Shown here: piece after piece, positions 6,347 through 10,175 of the stretch
Position numbering within the stretch: position 1 is the stretch's first letter
Layout: every line of letters begins with the position of its first letter
Source of the DNA: Candidatus Levyibacteriota bacterium
GTDB lineage: Bacteria; Patescibacteria; Microgenomatia; Levybacterales; UBA12049
Length of the DNA: 10,175 nucleotides
Assembly (NCBI GenBank): GCA_003173915.1
Contig: PPGL01000082.1
Location: 1 to 10,175, forward strand
Reading direction: 5' to 3'
Translations under genes and position numbers: made by a program
Notes under the pieces: model-generated
What the model saw: only the letters and a program-made list of their open reading frames with translations
What the model was told of the DNA's origin: nothing
Databases searched by the model: none

Positions 6347-6430
6347 GCGGATATGGCGGAATTGGTAGACGCGATAGGTTTAGGACCTATTGACCGTAAG
6401 GTTGTGGGGGTTCAAGTCCCTCTATCCGCA
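6347..6430 (+). tRNA. tRNA-Leu (anticodon UAG)
   Basis: The acceptor arms GCGGATA (6347-6353) and TATCCGC (6423-6429) pair perfectly, with discriminator A6430. The anticodon stem ATAGG/CCTAT encloses TTTAGGA, giving anticodon TAG. A long variable arm (GACC-GTAA-GGTT) and the T loop TTCAAGT mark a class II leucine tRNA reading CUN codons. CCA is not encoded (CAC follows). Confidence 0.96.
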
Positions 6431-6455
6431 CACGTTGACTTCAGCAACAGAATGT

Positions 6456-6482
6456 CCTATTCACTCGTTACAATGAAATAGG
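6456..6482 (-). other. Hairpin at the stop codon of the transglycosylase-like gene
   Basis: CCTATT and AATAGG arms with an inner CATT/AGTG extension (one G-U pair, one bulge) surround the TAA stop of the gene ending at 6468. No U-run follows on either strand, so it is not a standard terminator. It lies in the gap between the convergent tRNA-Leu and protein genes and may protect a 3' end. Confidence 0.3.
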
Positions 6483-7019
6483 AAGAGTCTGCGAATCGAA
6501 CTTCAATTTAAATTCCTCAATTTGGTTCATAAAGTAATCTGTGTGAGGTCCCCATGTCTCTGATGCTGCGTAAATATGTCCGATACTGTATACATCGTTT
6601 GCATGCCATTTATCCATATAATCATTTCGAATTGATTTTGAAACAGCCTCAATAGCATCCTGATATGTTGGGAAACACGTCATATGCCCGGTATAAATAC
6701 CAAATCCAAGCGGATTATTACAGCCAATTGGTACAGCCTGTCCAAAGGAAGATTCGGTGCCTGTCATGGCTGCAACAAGGTCCCATGGGAGCTTGTACAA
6801 ATCAGCTTGAGCAACAAAGACTTCTGCAAGTGGAGCAAGAGGAGAATTCTGGTTTTCTAAGAATTTTCTTAAAACCACTACCCTATCATCCTTTTGCTGT
6901 TGTTGTAACAGACCAGCAAAGGTAGCAGATGAACCAGATGTAGCTTCATCTGCAAAGGCTGTTGAGGTGAGTAAGCCAAACAAGAGGGCAAAAAGAATAT
7001 AAATAATTCCTGCCTTCAT
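6468..7019 (-). CDS. Exported transglycosylase/lysozyme-like protein (paralogue of the next gene)
   Basis: A 183-residue protein with a clear signal peptide (hydrophobic 4-19, predicted cleavage after AFA at 21-23). The mature part is a small lysozyme-like fold. A helix YKLPWDLVAAMTGTESSFG (75-93) carries the likely catalytic Glu89, followed by NNPLGFGIYTGH (101-112), a YQDAIEAVSKSI helix (119-130) and GHIYAASETWGPH. This is the layout of soluble lytic transglycosylase or glucosaminidase-like domains that cut the glycan strands of peptidoglycan. Cys100 and Cys115 could form a disulfide. It is paralogous to the protein at 7115-7735. The start is fixed by the signal peptide and an in-frame TAA 24 nt upstream. 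There is no Shine-Dalgarno; instead a UUCG hairpin and a terminator lie directly upstream. Confidence 0.8.
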   Translation of the reverse strand: MKAGIIYILFALLFGLLTSTAFADEATSGSSATFAGLLQQQQKDDRVVVLRKFLENQNSPLAPLAEVFVAQADLYKLPWDLVAAMTGTESSFGQAVPIGCNNPLGFGIYTGHMTCFPTYQDAIEAVSKSIRNDYMDKWHANDVYSIGHIYAASETWGPHTDYFMNQIEEFKLKFDSQTLPISL

Positions 7020-7028
7020 AAAAATTGA

Positions 7029-7046
7029 GGCTAAGCGAACTTAGCC
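7029..7046 (-). promoter_or_regulatory. UUCG hairpin 9 nt before a start codon
   Basis: The minus-strand RNA contains GGCTAAG and CTTAGCC arms (7 bp) with a UUCG tetraloop, followed by TCAATTTTT and then the ATG at 7019. It could be a second weak terminator or a structure controlling access to the start. A five-codon ORF (MAKFA, stop) begins at 7048 and covers most of it. Confidence 0.55.
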
Positions 7047-7048
7047 AT

Positions 7049-7091
7049 AAAAAAATCCTAACGTATGCATTTGAGAGGCATACCTTAGGAT
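7049..7091 (-). terminator. Strong intrinsic terminator between the two transglycosylase-like genes
   Basis: The RNA arms ATCCTAA-G-GTATGC and GCATAC-G-TTAGGAT (7 + 6 bp with one mismatch) enclose a 9-nt loop and are followed by a run of seven U. It lies 24 nt after the stop at 7115, so it can end that gene's transcript. It also lies between a consensus promoter (7101-7129) and the next gene, whose transcription must pass through it. Confidence 0.85.
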
Positions 7092-7100
7092 CTATAACAA

Positions 7101-7129
7101 AGTATACAATACAATTATAGGTTTGTCAA
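7101..7129 (-). promoter_or_regulatory. Promoter overlapping the end of the upstream gene
   Basis: TTGACA (7124-7129) and TATACT (7101-7106) are 17 bp apart on the minus strand. The -35 box is formed by the last codons of the upstream gene, so it could be partly coincidental. Transcription would start near 7094, right at the foot of the terminator hairpin, giving either a short hairpin RNA of about 45 nt or, by readthrough, the mRNA of the gene at 6468-7019. Confidence 0.5.
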
Positions 7130-7735
7130 GTAGGCAATTATAGGTTCATTTTTAATCTGAGTTGTAAAGATATTTACCTTGCCGACCCAATCATTTGTGT
7201 TCCCTGGATTCCATATCGAGCCAATTTGTTCTAGGGTAATAAGTCCTTTTTGTTGGAATTTTGCAAGTGTTTTGGATGCTGCGTCAATGCCGTCTTGGTA
7301 GCTTTCATAGGGTTGATTATGATGTGTATAAATGCCAAGTCCCCAACAATTATTTTCTGATCCATGAGGAATAACATTGCAGCCTCTTGATTCCTGCATT
7401 GCAATAGCAGGGACAAGCGAATAGTCAAGATTATAAGTATCTGCATCCGAAACAATGTGTTCTACCAAATCTTCCCTTGCAAGGACTGAATGATATTCTT
7501 TAAAAAAATTTATAAGTTTTGTAATACGGGAATCTGTTTCGCTAATATTGGCCGAGATTTGATCGGTTGCCTGCGGAAGTGCCGTATATGCAACAGAAAT
7601 ATGTGCGTTGTTGTGGGATAGATTAAAAGTGTTTCCAGCCTTTGTGTCGGAGTACCAAGAGAGCAGAAGAATACTTGCGATGAGAACGCAAGGCGTGAAC
7701 GTAAAATACGTAACAAAAAGGAACAGCTTACGCAT
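7115..7735 (-). CDS. Exported or membrane-anchored transglycosylase/lysozyme-like protein
   Basis: 206 residues from the ATG at 7735. The frame stays open to a TTG at 7777, but that codon is the -35 box of the promoters there, and the ATG version places a signal anchor (MRKLFLFVTYF..., hydrophobic to about residue 27) at the N-terminus. The lysozyme-like part has YNLDYSLVPAIAMQESRG (about 101-118) with probable catalytic Glu115, then NNCWGLGIYTHH (128-139) and YQDGIDAASKTL (146-157), matching the neighbour at 6468-7019 motif for motif. It probably trims peptidoglycan outside the membrane. Two Cys (119 and 130) may form a disulfide. The terminator at 7049-7091 follows. No Shine-Dalgarno precedes the ATG; a GATAAT lies 10 nt upstream, so a nearly leaderless message is likely. 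Confidence 0.8.
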   Translation of the reverse strand: MRKLFLFVTYFTFTPCVLIASILLLSWYSDTKAGNTFNLSHNNAHISVAYTALPQATDQISANISETDSRITKLINFFKEYHSVLAREDLVEHIVSDADTYNLDYSLVPAIAMQESRGCNVIPHGSENNCWGLGIYTHHNQPYESYQDGIDAASKTLAKFQQKGLITLEQIGSIWNPGNTNDWVGKVNIFTTQIKNEPIIAYLTNL

Positions 7736-7745
7736 CGGAACAACT

Positions 7746-7777
7746 ATTATCGTTACATGTTTGCCACTTGTTGTCAA
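7746..7777 (-). promoter_or_regulatory. Candidate promoter for the transglycosylase-like gene, divergent from tRNA-Leu
   Basis: GATAAT (7746-7751) lies 10 nt before the ATG at 7735, and TTGACA (7772-7777) lies 20 bp upstream of it, longer than optimal. The TTGACA shares five bases with the TTGTCA -35 box of the plus-strand tRNA promoter, so the two polymerases would compete. Confidence 0.4.
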
Positions 7778-7799
7778 GGAAACAGTGGTTTGTTAGAAT
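7771..7799 (+). promoter_or_regulatory. Promoter of tRNA-Leu(CAG)
   Basis: TTGTCA (7771-7776) and TAGAAT (7794-7799) are 17 bp apart, with the tRNA starting 9 nt after the -10 box. This is a good sigma-70 type promoter. Confidence 0.75.
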
Positions 7800-7808
7800 C
7801 TAACCAAC

Positions 7809-7895
7809 GCCCAAGTGGTGGAATTGGTAGACGCGCTAGTTTCAGGTACTAGTTCCCTTTAACAAGGAGTGGAGGTTCGAGTCCTCTCTTGGGCA
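7809..7895 (+). tRNA. tRNA-Leu (anticodon CAG)
   Basis: The acceptor arms GCCCAAG (7809-7815) and CTTGGGC (7888-7894) pair perfectly, with discriminator A7895. The anticodon stem CTAGT/ACTAG encloses TTCAGGT, giving anticodon CAG. The long variable arm and T loop TTCGAGT fit class II tRNA-Leu reading CUG. CCA is not encoded (CCC follows). The D arm has TGGTAGACGCG, as in the other tRNA-Leu. Confidence 0.96.
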
Positions 7896-7944
7896 CCCAA
7901 GGAGACACCCTCAGTCTCATACATACGAATGGATTGATAAATCG

Positions 7945-7990
7945 GGCTAAATCTATATTTTATAATCAAATTTAGCCTTGTTTTCTTTTG
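7945..7990 (+). terminator. Terminator of tRNA-Leu(CAG)
   Basis: GGCTAAAT (7945-7952) and ATTTAGCC (7970-7977) form a perfect 8-bp stem with a 17-nt AT-rich loop, followed by a U-rich tract (TTGTTTTCTTTT). It ends the tRNA transcript about 80 nt after the mature 3' end. Confidence 0.7.
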
Positions 7991-8038
7991 CTTAACACTC
8001 ATTGCGGCCTCAAGGAGACTTGAACACATTTAATCTTG

Positions 8039-8074
8039 ATATTTACAATTATATTTACAAATATATTGACAATT
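8039..8074 (+). repeat. Three 12-bp tandem repeats at the fic promoter, probable operator
   Basis: Three units follow each other without gaps: ATATTTACAATT (8039-8050), ATATTTACAAAT (8051-8062) and ATATTGACAATT (8063-8074). Each differs from the first by one or two bases at most. The third unit contains the -35 box TTGACA, so a bound protein would block or recruit polymerase. The C-terminal winged helix of the Fic protein is a candidate binder. Confidence 0.65.
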
Positions 8075-8094
8075 ATTTAATTGTGTGGTATATT
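8066..8094 (+). promoter_or_regulatory. Leaderless promoter of the fic operon
   Basis: TTGACA (8066-8071) and TATATT (8089-8094) are 17 bp apart. The fic ATG follows 7 nt after the -10 box, so transcription should begin at or next to the start codon. A second TATAAT (8094-8099) has an unsuitable 22-bp spacing. Confidence 0.75.
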
Positions 8095-8101
8095 ATAATG
8101 A

Positions 8102-9157
8102 ATGTTCACTCCTCAATTTACTCTAACAAATACTATTGTTAATAACCTTGGTACAATCGAACGACTATATGGGTTATTGCTTGGTGAAAAGTTAATTCCT
8201 TCTCTCTCGCTGAAGCTTATTCTGGAAAACCAAATTCTAGCTACTCACCATTCAACAAGTATTGAAGGAAACCCATTATCGCAGATAGCTGTTACTAATC
8301 TTATTCTTGGAGATCAAATCCCTGTTACTAAATCTGAAAAAGAGGTAAAAAACTATTTTTCTGTACTCAATACTATTTCAACACTTTCTAAAACAAGAGA
8401 TTTTATTACAACAAATTTAACAACAAAATTACACAAGGATTTGATGGAGGATATTGAAAAAGAAGACTTAGGAAAGTTTCGAGATAGAGAAATTATTGTT
8501 GGATACAGAACAATAACAAAAGAATTAGTTGTTAAACATAATCCTCCATTTCATACATCCTCATTGATAAGCGCAGCTTTAGAGGAGCGATATAATTGGT
8601 TGCAATCAGATCAAAATGTCCATCCTCTGATTAGGGCAGGTATTCTCCATCACCAATTTGTCTATATTCATCCTTTTATTGATGGTAACGGAAGACTTGC
8701 CAGATTGCTAACAGCATATTTTCTTCTTTTACAAAATTACGAAGTGACGAAATACTTTATCCTTGATGATTATTATGATATTGATAGACATCAATATTCA
8801 GATATGTTACATAGCGCTGATAATGCAGATGAGACAACATGGCTTGAATACTTTCTTGAAGGTATTGCATATTCACTTCAAGCGGCATTAGGAAGAATTG
8901 ATCAATTAAAAAACGCCAACGTTGAAAAAATTACCGGAGAAAAGAGAGTACTCGTTACCCACCGAGAAGAAGAAGTGCTCCAACTTATTATTGAAAAAAA
9001 GGCAATAAAAACAAGTGACGTTCAAGAGCATTTAAACGTTACTAGACAACAAGCACATCAACTTCTGGCTTCTCTTGTTTTAAAAGGTATTATTGAAAAG
9101 TTTGGAACTACCAAAGCAAGTTATTATAAACTTCTAGATAAATCTTCTCATTCTTAA
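8102..9157 (+). CDS. fic: Fic-family AMP-transferase with C-terminal winged helix
   Basis: A 351-residue Fic protein. The active-site motif HPFIDGNGRLAR (190-201) is complete, including the catalytic His190 and the nucleotide-binding GNGR loop, so it should transfer AMP from ATP to a hydroxyl group of a target protein. The inhibitory motif STSIEGN (51-57) is near the N-terminus, making it a self-inhibited class II type whose Glu55 blocks productive ATP binding. The family's GKFRDREIIVG segment (124-134) and beta-hairpin region (HNPPFHTS) are present. Residues about 283-345 form a winged helix (THREEEVLQLIIEKKAIKTS... VTRQQAHQLLASLVLKGIIEK), suggesting autoregulation or DNA targeting. The ATG lies 7 nt behind the -10 box, so the mRNA is leaderless. 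The gene is visibly more AT-rich than the left part of the window, suggesting acquisition. Its targets are unknown. Confidence 0.93.
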   Translation: MFTPQFTLTNTIVNNLGTIERLYGLLLGEKLIPSLSLKLILENQILATHHSTSIEGNPLSQIAVTNLILGDQIPVTKSEKEVKNYFSVLNTISTLSKTRDFITTNLTTKLHKDLMEDIEKEDLGKFRDREIIVGYRTITKELVVKHNPPFHTSSLISAALEERYNWLQSDQNVHPLIRAGILHHQFVYIHPFIDGNGRLARLLTAYFLLLQNYEVTKYFILDDYYDIDRHQYSDMLHSADNADETTWLEYFLEGIAYSLQAALGRIDQLKNANVEKITGEKRVLVTHREEEVLQLIIEKKAIKTSDVQEHLNVTRQQAHQLLASLVLKGIIEKFGTTKASYYKLLDKSSHS

Positions 9158-9158
9158 T

Positions 9159-9923
9159 ATGCATCGACCTTTTCAACCTATTGTCTCTGACATGAGTCCC
9201 TATGACATAAATTTTTTCCATGACTTCATCCTTTTTTTAGAACGTCTTAAAAACAAACCAATTAAACGCACTCAAACAGGTGCTATTTCAATAACAGATA
9301 TTAGCGATTTAATGGAAACATTCAAAACACAAGAACGACTAGAAGAATATAAAAAGTATGGATGGCACCTGCGAAGAGAAGATGAACTTGATTTTTTGAC
9401 TCAAATGAAGATTATTGCAGAAGCTATGTTTTTGACTTATAAACGGAGAGGATTATTAATCCTTAGCAGAAATGGTTTAGGTTTTTTAAACAATCTAGAT
9501 GCAAATAATCAATATCAACAAATGGTACTCCATTATTGGTATAGAGTTAATTGGGAGTATTTTAATCCTAGTATTAATGTTATTAACATTACCTTATCAG
9601 AATATTTTCAACAGAAGCAGAATAGTATATGGCATTATTTATTGGAAGCAGGAAATAATTGGGTTGATTATAAAGAATTTTGCCGTTTTTTAGAAAATCT
9701 ATTCACATTAGGCTTTAGTATAGACAAGAATTTTAATGAAGAAGAGCATTTGTTTTTTGAGATTAAACTTATTTTATTTAAGAGAAACTTAGAGCGTTTT
9801 GGATGTGTAGAAGTTATTGAATCAACTTCGAAAGATAAGTGGCGTAAAGAAATAGTTAAGTTTCGATCAACACATTTTGGTTTAAAGGCATATTCAAAAG
9901 CGTTATTTGAAAACTATTTATAA
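9159..9923 (+). CDS. Hypothetical protein coupled to fic
   Basis: A 254-residue protein that I do not recognise. Its ATG begins one base after the fic stop codon with no Shine-Dalgarno, so it is cotranscribed and probably translated by reinitiation. The N-terminal half (about 25-110) looks like a helical, possibly winged-helix region with the pattern KRTQTGAISITDISDLME, then FLTQMKIIAEAMFLTYKRRGLLILSRNGLGFL. This is reminiscent of uncharacterised prokaryotic proteins in which a helix-turn-helix-like unit precedes an aromatic-rich helical part. The second half is rich in Trp, Tyr and Phe (HYWYRVNWEYFNP, 125-137). There is no signal peptide or membrane helix. It could be an antitoxin-like partner or regulator of the Fic protein, but only gene order supports that. 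Confidence 0.75.
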   Translation: MHRPFQPIVSDMSPYDINFFHDFILFLERLKNKPIKRTQTGAISITDISDLMETFKTQERLEEYKKYGWHLRREDELDFLTQMKIIAEAMFLTYKRRGLLILSRNGLGFLNNLDANNQYQQMVLHYWYRVNWEYFNPSINVINITLSEYFQQKQNSIWHYLLEAGNNWVDYKEFCRFLENLFTLGFSIDKNFNEEEHLFFEIKLILFKRNLERFGCVEVIESTSKDKWRKEIVKFRSTHFGLKAYSKALFENYL

Positions 9924-9954
9924 TCACCTTTGTTAACTCAGTTTACCTTTTTCT

Positions 9955-9960
9955 TATAAT
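9955..9960 (+). promoter_or_regulatory. Isolated -10-like TATAAT after the fic unit
   Basis: A perfect TATAAT follows the stop of the previous gene by 31 nt. The nearest -35-like TTGTTA lies 19 bp upstream, a poor spacing. It could drive the orphan open stretch at 9976-10146. In this AT-rich region it may be chance. Confidence 0.25.
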
Positions 9961-9975
9961 ATCTCTTGGTTCTAG

Positions 9976-10146
9976 AATAACTTGATCCTTGAGGAAGCAT
10001 TTGCTCGTGATTATCGTTATCAGAATTTTGGTATACAAGCACAAGTTTTCAAATCCAAGGCAGAAAGTGTTCAAAAGAAAGTGCATCAGGGGCACATATA
10101 TAACTCGTTTTGTTTTTTAAGGCAAGCTTCTGTTCAACACACATAA
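9976..10146 (+). other. Orphan open reading stretch, possible small gene or gene remnant
   Basis: After an in-frame TAG at 9973 the frame stays open for 56 codons to a TAA at 10144. There is no ATG; a TTG at 9982 is the only plausible start, and there is no Shine-Dalgarno. The translation (..EEAFARDYRYQNFGIQAQ.. and ..NSFCFLRQASVQ..) reads like real protein and is less AT-rich than the surroundings, which suggests the remains of a gene. I cannot name a family. The rest of 9924-10175 shows no other gene. Confidence 0.25.
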
Positions 10147-10150
10147 ATTT

Positions 10151-10159
10151 TGTTATAAT
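10151..10159 (+). promoter_or_regulatory. Extended -10 promoter at the right edge, possibly for another tRNA
   Basis: TGTTATAAT is a perfect -10 with the TGN extension. The window ends 16 nt later in GCGGAT (10170-10175), identical to the first six bases of tRNA-Leu(UAG) and at about the same distance from the -10 box as in the two tRNA genes here. A tRNA starting at 10170 is therefore possible but unproven. Confidence 0.4.
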
Positions 10160-10175
10160 TTATCAACTCGCGGAT

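Noticed and set aside
6435..6463. Plus-strand promoter TTGACT-17-TATTCA after tRNA-Leu(UAG)
   Set aside because: It points into a convergent gene with no plus-strand gene downstream and has a poor -10 box.
7733..7777. Longer N-terminus of the transglycosylase-like protein from TTG at 7777
   Set aside because: The TTG is part of the -35 region shared by two promoters, the extra residues precede the signal anchor, and the ATG at 7735 fits better.
1..9923. CRISPR array or insertion sequence
   Set aside because: No regularly spaced repeats with spacers, no transposase-like frame and no terminal inverted repeats were seen.

Overview
The window looks like a piece of a small, AT-rich bacterial genome, most likely a Patescibacteria/CPR member (possibly Microgenomates). 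The reasons are a trigger factor that lacks its PPIase domain, a Lys/Gln-rich protein of a type I associate with Microgenomates, lineage-style secreted transglycosylase-like proteins, tRNAs without an encoded CCA end, and several genes whose start codon lies 7-10 nt behind a -10 box with no Shine-Dalgarno. The taxonomic call is inference; no marker here was placed by alignment. The standard stop codons fit every gene.

Left part (1-6245, minus strand, read right to left): trigger factor (tig) and a Lys-rich hypothetical protein form one unit. Then comes a VanX-like M15 zinc dipeptidase gene, and then an 892-residue unknown protein followed after 2 nt by a partial glutamate-cysteine-ligase-like gene that runs off the left edge. 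The M15 gene and the 892-residue gene are each preceded by the same cassette. It consists of a strong promoter (TTGACT-18-TAGAAT), an almost leaderless 14-15 codon hydrophobic ORF (MVKQIALIVVLMNA and MVKTFSQIIAIIIHA), a GC-rich hairpin over the ORF's stop codon, and an intrinsic terminator with seven U. The two copies differ in sequence but keep the same pairings, including an alternative antiterminator pairing. This pair of leader-peptide attenuators is the most interesting signal in the window.

Middle part (6246-7895): two tRNA-Leu genes (UAG and CAG anticodons, plus strand, each with its own promoter) flank two tandem minus-strand genes for paralogous exported transglycosylase/lysozyme-like proteins. 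The gap between these two contains a promoter, a strong terminator hairpin and a UUCG hairpin directly before the second gene's start, so that gene may also be attenuated.

Right part (7896-10175, plus strand): behind a tRNA terminator lies a more AT-rich module. Three 12-bp tandem repeats overlap the -35 box of a leaderless promoter, which drives a Fic AMP-transferase (complete HPFxDGNGRxxR, N-terminal inhibitory motif, C-terminal winged helix). A tightly coupled unknown gene follows. The module looks acquired. The last 250 nt hold an orphan open stretch and, at the edge, a promoter that may introduce another tRNA.
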